From: Lonicera japonica
Lineage: Eukaryota > Streptophyta > Magnoliopsida > Dipsacales > Caprifoliaceae
Reading direction: 5' to 3'
Length of the DNA stretch: 64,000 nt
Assembly (NCBI GenBank): GCA_021464415.1
Contig: CM038471.1
Coordinates: 32,337,234-32,401,233, forward strand
Each line of letters begins with the position of its first letter. The first letter of the stretch is position 1. Under the pieces are notes generated by a model that had not been told where the DNA came from, made no database searches, and saw only the letters and a list, made by a program, of their open reading frames with translations. The position numbers and the translations under genes were made by a program. Shown here piece by piece: positions 1 to 11,120 of the stretch.

Positions 1-2039
1 GTATAAGTCTAGCCAATGAAAAACGTGGCCATAAGCCTTGCCATTGATTGATGAAATAATATGTGCATTTGTATCCAAATAACTCTCCTTTGTGGAACAG
101 GAATCTACATAATCTGTGGGCTCTTCATTTTGGCTAAAAACTGCACACACTATATGGACACAAGGCATCCCACTCATTTTTCACAATCTACAAGTACATG
201 TCATGTTTATTAAATTTACTACAAATCCCACTCCAGGCTTACTACTCACTTGGTATTGATTCCCACCAGACCATAAACTAATATAATTAGATGCCAAAGT
301 ACCAAGGTGCTCCAATTTCTCTTATATCCTAGGACACACTTCATGGAGATGAACCTTCATTTTCTCCCTATTTTTTCTTATTCTAACAATTAACAATGTT
401 CTTATGCATTCAAACATACTAATAATTGGTTTATCCTTAACTTCGAGAATAAAATTGTTGAAGATCTCACAATGATTATTGATAAGAAGATGACACTTCA
501 AATGTGTTTGAATGCAATCCCTGTGTTTAACCAATTCCACCCAGAAGCAGTCAATTTCTTTAACTCTTCAATGCAATACTGAAAATATTCAACTGTGATA
601 GCCCTAGCACATTTCCAAAAAGCCTTTTTATTGTTTCCCACCATTACCTTCTTTTCTAAAGTTACTATAGTGATGCCTAATATAGAACCTACTTTCCCAT
701 TTTGGCACCACCTCAACCAAAACAGGTACAAGACCCTACATATGCAGTGTGAAGTAATATATAAATGTTATTATATAACAGTGTGTGTGGGTGAGAGATA
801 TTATATAACAGTGTGTGTTAATTCAAAAAGATGTACTTTTTGTTGATCACTCATTATTGTCCACATTGATTGGTTATCTTATTCAATTCCAAAATCAGCA
901 CAAACCAATTTCAAGAACCATATCCAAGAGGACTTGGTTTCCTTCTCCACAACTGCATAGGCAAATGGATACATGCCGTTATTTGCATCAATACCAACTG
1001 CACACAATAACTGCCCATAATATGGCCCTTTTAAGAAACAACCATCCAATCCAATGAAAGGTTTACACTTTTAACACCCTCTTTAAATGGTCCAAGGCAG
1101 CAATACATTCTTTTCAACTTTCTTACACCATCTGCTTCATCTTTGTGGTCCACAAAGGTTGAATTTGGCATTGCCCTTTTGATTTATGCACAATGATCCC
1201 AAATCCAATTGTATTGATCTTTATGAGTGCCTTCAATCAATTCTTGGGCCTTTGATTTAGTTCTATAGAACTAGGATCTTGAAATATCAACTTTATGGTT
1301 CTTTCTCACAACATCTCTTAAGGATTGCCAATGCATATCCATGTTGGCACCAAACATCCCCTCATAATTTTTGGACATCCAACCTGAATTCACATGTTTA
1401 TTATGATGTGAACTCCTGTAATTTGTGTGCTTATCATTCATACTTTTCACTTGCAGTGTGGTACCACTCTCTTTTGATTGCCTAGATGCAAAATAAACCA
1501 ATTACATGGAAGTTTGCATTTTGCCCCCACTCTCGATTTTTCATTACATGGAAACTTGATTTGCTTCCTATGTATAATGGAATACTCTGCAATTGCTTCT
1601 CTAAACTTTTAAGCAGAACCAAATAACTGCCCTACTTTAAACTAAGGATTATGCTTATGTTTTCCTGCAAAGTACTCAACAAACCTATGCTTTTTACCCC
1701 CATTTTCCTCATCAGAAGAAGCAATACTCACCAACTCATCAGGATCACCCATATTAGACCACATTTCTTCAGCTGCAGCACTAGTTCCCTCCCCCTTTTT
1801 ACCCCTTACATTGCTTTGTTCACCATTACACCAAACAGGAAATTAGTAACGGTCACTTTTTTCCATCTGTGACGGTTTATGTCCGTTACTAGACTGTAAT
1901 GTGTAAAGTCTGTTACTAAATAAAAAATAAGTGTTATTATAATCAATTAACTATATCCGGATAAATTTTTAATTCTGTAACAGACATAAAATTAACTAGT
2001 AACGGTCGTTAAATGTGGCCCATAATATATGCAGATATA

Positions 2040-2502
2040 GAACCTTTTGTAACTATCTTCCATTGGGATCTTCTCCAAGCTTTAGAGGATGAGTATGGTG
2101 GTTTTTTTAGTCTGAAGATTGTGTAAGTTTCTTAATTTTTCATTTTAAATTTAGGAGAACGTTAGGTCTTTTTATAAAATTAATTTATATGTAAGAGTTG
2201 CAATTGTTATAAGAAAGCAAAAACCGGCCAACTAAAACCATTATTGATCGATATACTTAAACATGGATGACTTTCGTGATTACGCTGAACTTTGTTTCTA
2301 GGAATTTGGTGGTCGGGTTAAGCACTGGACTACATTAAATGAGCCATGGAGCTTTAGTTATGCTGGCTATGCAACAATCTCAAATGGTCAAGGGATCCTT
2401 TGATTTTCTTGGTTTAAACTACTATACTGCTAAATATGTAACAAATGCAGTTCTTAGTAAGAATGAAAGTGCAAGTTACATTATTGATGTTACATACTTT
2501 TG
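2040..2502 (+). pseudogene. Captured GH1 beta-glucosidase exon fragments
   Basis: Positions 2040-2122 translate to a glycosyl hydrolase 1 exon containing [15 protein letters not shown] and end at a GTAAGT donor. After an intron-like spacer, 2265-2395 reads DDFRDYAELCF, a stop, EFGGRVKHW and TLNEPW; the last holds the acid/base glutamate motif of GH1 enzymes. A deletion then joins this, out of frame, to a later exon ([15 protein letters not shown], about 2395-2502) ending at another GTAAGT. Introns are retained, so capture was at the DNA level and not through an mRNA. The piece lacks most of the enzyme and contains a stop, so no beta-glucosidase can be made. It lies inside the CACTA-like element. 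Confidence 0.8.
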
Positions 2503-2724
2503 GTAAGTTTAAAATCACCTTGTGTTTGATTTAATTATATTACAATGTTACTTGGTACGTCTATACTAAAGTAACTACATACAGGCCGTTGTTGCAATAA
2601 TATTGTTGTTTTATAATTGATTGAGTTTGTGTACATCTAGGCCCATGTTGGGTAGCATATACTCTAGCTAGCTGCTCCGAGAGGGATTTGCATTAGCTAG
2701 GTAACTGATTCTAGCTATAAGGCC

Positions 2725-2740
2725 GGGGGGGGGGGGGGGG
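2725..2740. repeat. Poly-G run (16 G)
   Basis: An uninterrupted run of 16 guanines inside the nested transposon. The length is likely polymorphic and prone to sequencing error. Confidence 0.9.
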
Positions 2741-4429
2741 CGAAGCAAAAATATTTTTTTTCCTATGATTGGTCGTAGTAACGGTCACAATCCGTTACTG
2801 ATTCTAGTAACGGTTCACAAAATTTTTCTGTTACTACATACAATAACGGTTTTAGTACGTTACAAGAAAGAATTTAAATAATAATTAAATAAAATATAGT
2901 AATGGTCTTTTTATTATAGTAACGGATGAAAAACTTGACAAAAAATCAATTTCTCAACGGTTTTAAAAATGTCTGTAATGGATAAAATCCGTTACAAATG
3001 TAATTATAGTAACGGTCCTTAACTAATTTCAGTAACGGTTTTTATCCGTTACTAATCCGACTGCCACGCTTAAACAGTAACGGATTTTTTGCGTTACTAA
3101 AATTATCTGTAACGCAAAATGTTTTCACCCCTACATTGGTTTCTTCACCCCTGTTTCAACCCCTTGTTGACCACTTACATTGCTCTGTTCCCAAACATCT
3201 TCATCATCACCTACAACTACATCAAATCCCACAGGATTACTCAAATCAGAATCAGAACCCTCATCTTCATCTTCATTCATAAAGCCATCATCTTTGTTCA
3301 TAAATATCTCTTCATTGTAGTATTCCTTTTAATGAGGATAAACCATCTTTAGAGGTTGATAATTCCTTTGCTGACCATGGTCTACGTACATATATATCAC
3401 TTTATAAGGTGAAACCCATTTGGTCATCTCTAAGACATCCTTATCCGTAAGTAATTAAATCAGTCCATCATTACTAAAAGGTTTTTCAGGGTGTTTATAC
3501 CAACAAGTAGAAATAGGTGGTGCTCCTAATTCTTTACCCATCAAGATTATCTCATGAATAAACATTTTATCTATGTCACAATTATCAGCAAACGCTGTAT
3601 GACCACCACTGTAAATCAAATAGGGTACATTCTCAAATTGACCACTGTGATGAATTAAAATGGAGAATAACGTAGAATCTTCTGCTGTAAATGATAAAAA
3701 AAAAACAAAGCATATATATCACTCTATGTAAAGCCCTAAGAAAAACCCTAAAAAATTCATTCAACACATTTGTACATTGAAACACATTTTTAAAAGCTAA
3801 AAAAAATACCATATTCATAGATTGAAACACATTTTCGAAACCCTAAAAAACCCCAAAAAATAAACACATTTTCAAAACCCTAAAATCGCAACACATAAGA
3901 CAGAGAACTTATGATATGAATCTTCAATGCCTTGTATAGGATCATTGTACAGCTTAATAGCCCAATCCGAAAAGTCTCTCATTGTTCTTGCGGTGTGATG
4001 CTCTCTCTCTCTATGCGCTGTGCTCTGTTGTGAAGATGGTGAAGTGAAAAACAAAAGAAGCGGTTTCTTCTTTTGTAAAATGGTTCGACGGAATGACAAT
4101 TGTACACTTAAAATTTGTCAGGTGGATGACACATGATGAGATTCCATCCAATTTAACGTGCAAATTGGACGGAAGGGCCAATTTGAAACTCGGTGAATAG
4201 TTCAAGTATTTAAATGCGATAAAAAAAAATTTGAGGGCCAAAGTGAGATAATAACAATAGTTTAAGGGCCATTAGCGTAGTTTACTCTTAATTTAAATAA
4301 AAAATATAATTAAAATATTATAATATATTGACCACATAAATTAAAAAATATAATTTTCTAACATACCCTAGGTGTCAACCCACTTTTACGTAGACCTGAA
4401 AGTGTAAAAACATATGCTCTAATGGTTAT

Positions 4430-5405
4430 TATGTAAATAATTTTGTAAATTTAAAAGAACCAATTAATAAGATATTACCACATGTTATATGTAATGTTAT
4501 GCAATTTTCATCATATGATAATATTATCTTGATATCATAATCTTGATTTTGTATATTTCAAGTATATATTATTTTATTAAAATCATATTTTGTATTAAAA
4601 GCTATTATATTTCATATTTTCATAAAAAGTTGAGGAGAGAGAAAGCTGATTAAGATGTGTATTTTACACATTCATTTTATACAAATTTCACTTTTAAAAG
4701 ACTATTGAAACCAAAACTTTTACAAGTTGTGTCAATTTTACACAAAATATAAATAAAGAATATTGCTGGTGGTTAAAAGACGTCGGAGATAAAAACTTTT
4801 ATAAGATCATCTCCACCGCCTAGGATAATAAGGTAAATTTGGTTTATTTTATTCTGCACCGCACTAGCTAAAAATGGAAAATGAGCTAAAATGATAATGC
4901 AAAAATAAACTTACCTTCCAACCAACAATGGTCGACGATAAAATATACCGTAGCTCTGATAAGAATTAAGACAATATACTATATATTGTCTAGCATTTTT
5001 TTATTTTAAAAATCCATGAGACCATATTTAGAACATCGTCACAAAATAAGGTCAACAAATAAAAAAAAATGGTATCAGCAAGACAAAAATATATAATAAT
5101 GTTGGAGTATCGTCTCCTCCAACATTATTATATATATATATTCTTGGTTTGCGAAAAATTTTCATACTTGTAAAAGTTTTCATCTTTAGCGGTCTTTTAA
5201 AGGTGAGTATTGTATAAAATACACTTCACCTTTACATTCTCACGCCAACTTCTTTTTAAATTTTTAAAATTTTAGTAATTTCTATATAAAATTATATATT
5301 TTAAAATTTTAAGGAAAAAACAATAAAAACTTGTATAAAGTGACATATAACATATTTTGATATCTTATTAGTTCTTTCAAATTTTATACAAAGGTTTATA
5401 TATAG
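4430..5405. repeat. Long imperfect inverted repeat (foldback or MITE-like)
   Basis: The left arm from about 4430 (AGAACCAATTAATAAGATAT, then CATGTTATATGT) returns as its reverse complement near 5340-5400. AAAACTTTTACAAG at about 4717 pairs with CTTGTAAAAGTTTT at 5167. A tight inner hairpin, AATGTTGGAG / CTCCAACATT, lies around 5098-5127. The related sequence in duplication unit 2 keeps the left arm and the inner hairpin but has lost the right arm. No terminal target duplication was recognised, so this could be a foldback element, a MITE or an inverted duplication. Confidence 0.55.
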
Positions 5406-6019
5406 AAAGAAGCGTTGGAACATAATTCTTTTGATTTTTTAATTAAAAGTTGGTTTTACGTATAGGATTTATCGATAAGTAATGAAATTGAAGAACATCC
5501 GAATTTTGAATGATGATGCAATATTTTATTTGTTTTTCAACAAAGAAATCGGAGAATATAAGTGCGTTTATAGCTAACCTACCATGCCTTTTACCTCTCC
5601 TTTTGTAGCCCTTTCGCGGGTGAAACTAAGATTTAATTTTTGAGGGGGGTCAAAAGAAAATTCTAGGCTCATTAGCCTCATTCATCATTATTGTCTGCAT
5701 ATTTTTTGACTGTCCTAGTAAGTGTAATTCTTTGAATGATATATAAAATTTACAGGCCAATTAAAAAGTGTGGTGTATGTGACAATTTGCATTTTAAGTT
5801 TGACTGTTTTACATAAGTGCTTGAGTGATATATAAAACTACAGGTTAATTACAAGGTGTGGCGCATATAGCAATCTACATTTCAAGTAGGTGAACTGTTC
5901 TTACATTATAAAAGTTCGATTCTCGTTGAAAATTCTTGTAGTCAATAACAACTAATTTTCCGAACAATGAATAGTAATTTCATTCCAACGTGGGTAAGGA
6001 CACTTAATGATAAAAGACA

Positions 6020-6023
6020 GAGA

Positions 6024-6058
<35 letters not shown>

Positions 6059-6061
6059 AAA
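6020..6061. repeat. (CA)n then poly-A tract
   Basis: A short ACACAC run is followed by a run of more than 20 A. The equivalent site in unit 2 of the duplication (about 9560-9586) has the same structure but a shorter A run. Confidence 0.8.
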
Positions 6062-6844
6062 GGATGAAGTTTTTTACAAGTAAACTAAGCAAACCCCATT
6101 CCTCTTGTTTATTTTTAATATTATTGCTTAATTGGGCTTGGACACGCGACCTCAACATTAAAAATAAACCTTTCAACCATTACTCAAAAATATTTTTAAG
6201 TTTTATTCTTTTCATTTTAAATTAGACCTAAACATGCATAAAAATTTATATATCGCGTGTACGTCTATATTTAATTACTATAGACTAAAGCACACACTGT
6301 ACATGTGTATACTTTCTTTTTATACAGTTGCATTATTTAACTTAAAATGAAATATACGTAAGAGATGAGATAGTACGTAGTTTAGTCGTAAGATCTTTAA
6401 TTTACTATCACAGGTTAGAGCCTTATTGAGCATTCTTTTTGTTTTTTTGAAAAATGCAAATATAGGGACAAAAATGGTAACACAAAATCTGGTGTCATGA
6501 TAAAAGTTTTGATAAGTATGTGAAATTACGAATTGCCTTTCATTACAATAAAAATAATACCTAAACAAGGAATTGAACGGTGACTTGAAACAATTAAAAA
6601 TATATTATTGTCAATTGATCAAATACTAGTTAATATATAATTGTTCGTTCATGCTGATTCAATTTTAAAAAGTGATATTAATATTTGTTTTCTTACCTCT
6701 TAAACATTCATCGACATTAAGATGCAGATTTTTTATTAAATAATTAGTCTTAATAAAATTGTATGCGAGTGTTGCTTTTGTTCCTTTTTTTTTTCCCTTA
6801 AAGAAAGGTCTAAGTATTTCCCTTTATATACAAACAACAAAAAT

Positions 6845-6871
6845 CCCCCCCCCCCCCCCCCCCCCCCCCCC
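6845..6871. repeat. Poly-C run (27 C)
   Basis: Twenty-seven consecutive cytosines. The paralogous position in the second duplication unit, near 10311, has only five, so the run expanded after duplication or reflects assembly uncertainty. Confidence 0.9.
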
Positions 6872-6908
6872 AAACCCCTTTGGTGAGCCTTGAACCTGAG
6901 AGATTTCG

Positions 6909-7975
6909 TACTTTTTTGTTTGAGATTTTAAAACATGTTTTTTAAATAGGTTTTTATGATGTGCGAAAGTAAGCTGAAAAGTTAATTTAATTTTTATTCG
7001 AGTTTTTTTCAACTAATTCAAAAAAACTCATGAAAAAAATTCAAAAAATAGTCACAATAGATCTTATTTTATAAATCTTGATAAGTAGTTTTCAAATATA
7101 ATTTTCTTTTTATCTAATTCCTATTTTTGAATTTAAAGTTATAGTATTTTAAAAAAAATTATGAAAGAGATAGTAAAGTGAAGTGAATTTTGGAAAGTGT
7201 GAAATAAAGTTGATTTTTTGGTAGAAATTTTAACTAGAAATTAGGTAGAAGGGCTTATTACACATTGATTTTTACCAAAAATCCAATGAATAATATTTTT
7301 ATGAATGAAGGGCCTATTTTTAATTGGTAATTAGTGTAAGATGCCTATTTTGTTTTATATTTTAAATGAATGTATTTGAATAAATTTAAATATCATTTAA
7401 TTAATAAAAACATGTTATGTATTACCTAAATTACCCCTCTTTATGAAATTTGTACAAAAAATATGGACTGCAAAGTTCATATTGCAGTAAAATATGAACT
7501 GCAAAGTTCATATTGCAGTGAAATATGGACTGCAATATGATCTTTGCACTAAAAATATGGACTGTAAAGTTCACATTGCAGTAAAATATGGATTGCAATA
7601 TGAACTTTGCACCAAAAATATCGACTGCAAAGTTCACATTGCAGTGAAATATGGACTGCAAAGTTCATATTGCAGTAAAATATGGAGTGCAAAGTTCATA
7701 TTGTAGTGAAATATAGACTGCAAAGTTTATATTGCAGTCCATATTTTAATGCATATTTGTATTTTTTTAGTTTATTTTAAGGGTTGGGGTGTCATTTTAC
7801 AATGAAAAAAAAGACACATGTCATATTATCAATAAAATAAAAAATAGGCCATTTATTTATAAAAAAATTATTCTTTGACTTTAGTGTAAAAATCTTTCTC
7901 TAATAAAACTTTTTTTTTTAATTGTCCCAAATTTTAAAAACTTGATTTTAAAATCTCAACCAAACACCACCGAAC
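6909..7975. mobile_element. Non-autonomous TIR element of about 1.07 kb
   Basis: Unit 1 of the tandem duplication has extra DNA here; unit 2 joins GAGATTT directly to ATGTTCGAG at about 10350, which serves as an empty site. The insert starts near TTTGTTTGAGATTTTAAAA and ends near TTTTAAAATCTCAACCAAACA, which are imperfect inverted repeats. The GTGTTTGGTTGAGATTTTAAA-type terminus is common in plant hAT- or Harbinger-like MITEs, but no clear target duplication survives. It has no transposase ORF. It contains the hairpin repeat array at 7455-7745. Confidence 0.55.
7455..7745. repeat. Tandem array of about 32-bp hairpin-forming units
   Basis: About nine units contain ACTGCAA and TTGCAGT around an AGTTCATA-type centre, so each unit is an imperfect palindrome. 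Several units (for example near 7530 and 7590) are inverted to read GCAATATGAACTTTGCA. The spacer is usually AAAATATG. Overlapping ORFs on both strands here are products of the repeat and are not credible genes. Confidence 0.85.
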
Positions 7976-10595
7976 ATGTTCGAGGGGACGCGCCTCCCAA
8001 CTAGACTTACTCATGAGTAATTAATATTTATTAATATAATAAAATTTGTTAAATGTTATGTGTTAGTACATGTAGCTAAATAAATTCAAAAATAATATTA
8101 TTTCATTAATTCATTTAAGATAAGAAAAACACATTTTCCATATGTTCCATCCAACATTAAACATTAAGGCAGATTTGTGCATTATACTATTTCTAATGGT
8201 CATTTCTAGCGAAAAAAGTAGGTGTCAACCTACTTTTACATAGATCTGAAAGTGTAAAAACATATGCTCTAATGGTTATTATGTAAACAATTTTATAAAT
8301 TTAAAAGAACCAATTAATAAGATATTACCACATGTTATATGTAATATTATGCAATCTTCTTCATATGATAATATTGTCTTGATTTTTTATATTTCAAATA
8401 TATATTATTTCATTAAAATCATATTTTGTATTAAAAGTTATTATATTTCATATTTTCGTAAAAAGTTGGGAAGAGAGAAAGCTGATTAAGAGGTGTATTT
8501 TACACATTCATTTTATACAAATTTCACTTTTAAAAGACCGTTGAAACCAAAACTTTTACAAGTTGTGTCAATTTTACGCAAAATATAAATAAAGAATATT
8601 GCTGGTGGTTAAAAGATGTTGGAGATAAAAACTTTTATAAGATCATCTCCACCGGGTAGGGTAATAAGGTAAAATTGGTTTATTTTATTCTGCACCGCAC
8701 TAGCAAAAAGTGGAAAATGAAAATGATAATGCAAAAATAAACTTACCTTCCAACCGACAATGGTTGACGATAAAATATATTGTAGCTCTGATAAGAATTA
8801 AGACAATATACTAGCATTTTTTATTTTAAAAACCCATGAGACCATATTTAGAACATCGTCTCAAAATATGGTCAACAAATAAAAAAAAATGGTATCAGCA
8901 AGACAAAAATATATAATAATGTTGGAGGCTGGTCTCCTCCAACAGTATTATATGTTTTTGGTTTGTGTAAATTTTTCACAATCGTCCTTTTATAGCTGAA
9001 TTTTGAATGATGATACAATATTTTATTTGTTTTTTTTCAATAAAGAAATTAAAGAATATAGTCCTTTTATAGCTATTAATGAAAAAAAAAATACATGCGA
9101 CGCTAGTCACGCTACCATATCTTTTTCGTCTCCTTTTATAGTCCTTTCATTGGTGAAACTAAGATTTAAGTTTTGAGCGGGGTCAAAAATAAATTCTAGG
9201 CTCATTAGCCTCATTCATCATTGTTGTCTGCATATCATTTGACTATCCTACATAAGTGTTTGAATGATATATAAAATTTACATGCCAATTAAAAAGTATG
9301 GTGTATGTGACAATTTGCATTTTAAGTTTGACTGTCTCACATAAGTGTTTGAGTGATATATAAAATTTATAGGTTAATTACAAGGTGTGGCGCATGTATC
9401 AATTTGCGTCTCAAGTGGGCGAACTATTCTTACATTGCAGGAATTCGATTCTTGTTGAAAACACATGTGGCCAAGAATAATTAATTTTCCAAACAAGGAA
9501 TATTAATTTCATTCCAACGTGGGTATGATCGAGGACACTTAATGATAAAAGACAGAGAAACACACACACACAAAAAAAAAAAAAAGAAAAGAAGAGGAAG
9601 ACGTTTTTACAGGTCAACTAAGCAAACCCCATTCCTCTTGTTTATTTTTAATACTATTTCTTAATTGGGCTCGGACACGTGATCTCAATGTTAAAAATAA
9701 ACCTTTTAACGATTACTCAAAAATATTTTTAAGCTTTACTCTTTTCATTTTAAATTAAACCTAAAAATGCATAAAAATTTATGTATTGCGTGTACATTTA
9801 TTTTTAATTACTATAGACTAAAGCACAGACAATAATGTGTATGCTTTCTTTTTAAACACTTGCATTATTTAACCTAAAATGAAATATATGTAAGAGATGA
9901 GATAGTTTAGTCGTAAAATCTTTAATTTACTATCACTTGTTGAGCCTTATTGAGTATTCTTTTTGTTTTTTGAAAAATGCAAATATAGGGACAAAAATGG
10001 TAACACAAAATCTGGTGTCATGATAAAAGTTTTGATAAGTAAGCGAAATTACGAATTGCCTTTTTTACGATAAAAATAATATTTAAATAAAGAATTGAAC
10101 TGATAGCTTGAAATATTTAAAAATATATGTTATTGTCAATTGATCAAATACTATTTAACATACAATTGTTCGTACATGTTGATTCAATATTAAAAAGTGA
10201 TATTAATATTTGTTTTCTTACCTTTTAAACATTCATCGGCATTAAGATGCAAATTCTTTAATAAATAATTAGTCCTAATAAGTATTTCTCTTTACATACA
10301 AACAACAAAAATCCCCCTCAAACCCCTTTTGGTGAGCATTGATCTTGAGAGATTTATGTTCGAGTCTACGCGCCTCCCAACTAAACTTACTCATGAGTAA
10401 TTAATATTTATTAATATAATAAAATTTGTTAAATTTTATGTGTTAGTACATGTAGCTAAATAAATTCAAAAATAATATCATTTCATTAATTCATTTAAGT
10501 TAAGAAAAACACATTTTCCATATATTCCATCCAACATTAAACCTTAAGGCAGATTTGTGCATTTGTACTATTTCTAATTGTCATTTCTATCGATA

Positions 10596-11120
10596 TAAAT
10601 TTTTATCATAGAAATATATAATGGTAAAATTCTCTTCGATAGGAGATTTTATATCCATTTAGACATGAGACAACAATTGAATCGCCTAAAAACTTTCGAT
10701 CAACACCTCTAAATATATATATGATTATAAAAACTTTCTATCCAACATAGCAAGAATTAATTATAGCACACTACATATTGCCCACCTAAATTAATTACAT
10801 TTTTTGTCCAAAAAAATGTAATTAATTTAATTATTGTTTTTGAACATAGTCGTCAACCATGATGGGGAAGTAAAATAGAAATGAAAAAATTGTGAGAAAT
10901 TTTAATTGAGATTTTTCTAACAACACATTTATGGTCGTACTCGCTAAATCAAGTTTCAAGTTTCAAGTTTGATAGGTATTTTTTTGTTTATTTTATAGTA
11001 TTTTTGGCAGATTACACAACACTGAAATGACACTGTATATCTTCAAATAAACGGTTTAGTTCAAATTCCCGCCGACCCACCCGTTCAACTGCCACTCTTC
11101 CTTACCCACCACCGTACAAC
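10596..11120. other. Intergenic region upstream of the PPR gene
   Basis: AT-rich DNA with no ORF or element that I can recognise. It must hold the promoter and 5' UTR of the PPR gene. I do not see a convincing TATA box at a normal distance from the start codon; PPR genes often lack one. Confidence 0.5.

Larger units (their letters stand above)
1829..3118. mobile_element. CACTA-like non-autonomous transposon nested in the MULE
   Basis: Both flanks (1841-2010 and 2767-3118) are packed with short direct and inverted copies of AGTAACGG / CCGTTACT. This arrangement is typical of the subterminal repeats of plant En/Spm (CACTA) elements. MULE transposase coding sequence resumes on either side, so the block is an insertion. 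The centre carries captured beta-glucosidase gene pieces and no transposase. I could not find a clean CACTA terminus or a 3-bp target duplication; the left end is taken at CACCAAACAGG and the right end is approximate. Superfamily assignment is therefore tentative. Confidence 0.55.
1..3665 (-). pseudogene. MULE transposase pseudogene (MuDR N-domain, DDE domain, SWIM finger)
   Basis: Read on the minus strand, the pieces are as follows. At 3665-3119 is an N-terminal PB1-like segment with YVDHG, followed by an Asp/Glu-rich linker (DEDEGSDSD). At about 1790-1270 is the MuDR DNA-binding-type domain (FKVGQLFGS, AIAEYSIIHRKQ, WMSKNYEGMF). At about 1270-590 is the MULE transposase core with GLDGCFLKG near 1050 and GIDANNG near 985. 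At 540-330 is the conserved CEIFNNFILEVKDKP block. At 200-141 is a SWIM finger (CTCRL, then CVH). Stops and frame changes occur throughout, including a TGA inside the SWIM finger where the family usually has Trp. It cannot encode an active transposase. The acidic linker motif EQSNV appears on both sides of the nested insertion. Confidence 0.8.
1..4290 (-). mobile_element. Decayed Mutator-like element (MULE), one end inside the window
   Basis: The minus strand carries broken pieces of a MuDR-type transposase in the correct N-to-C order, so the interval is read as one old MULE. The 5' side probably ends near 4290, where the plus strand has an AGGGCCATTAGCGTAGTTTA-like terminal sequence after a block of non-coding DNA with many AAACCCTAA-like motifs. 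The other end lies before position 1, so TIR pairing and the 9-bp target duplication cannot be checked. A second transposon at about 1829-3118 interrupts the coding part. Assignment to MULE is firm from the protein; the outer boundary is an estimate. Confidence 0.75.
4371..10595. repeat. Two-copy tandem segmental duplication (units about 4371-8214 and 8215-10595)
   Basis: The sequence beginning GGTGTCAACC at 4371 recurs at 8222 and stays alignable, in the same order and orientation, to the end of each unit. Examples are 6320-6600 against 9836-10100, and 7988-8210 against 10370-10590. Unit 1 is longer mainly because it contains a TIR element of about 1.07 kb (6909-7975) and the right arm of an inverted repeat (about 5150-5500), both missing from unit 2. 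Neither unit has a credible gene; the content is AT-rich non-coding DNA. Copies differ at many sites, so the duplication is not very recent. Confidence 0.8.

Noticed and set aside
7455..7745. Regularly spaced repeats considered as a CRISPR array
   Set aside because: Plant nuclear DNA; units are palindromic with short, non-variable spacers and mixed orientation.
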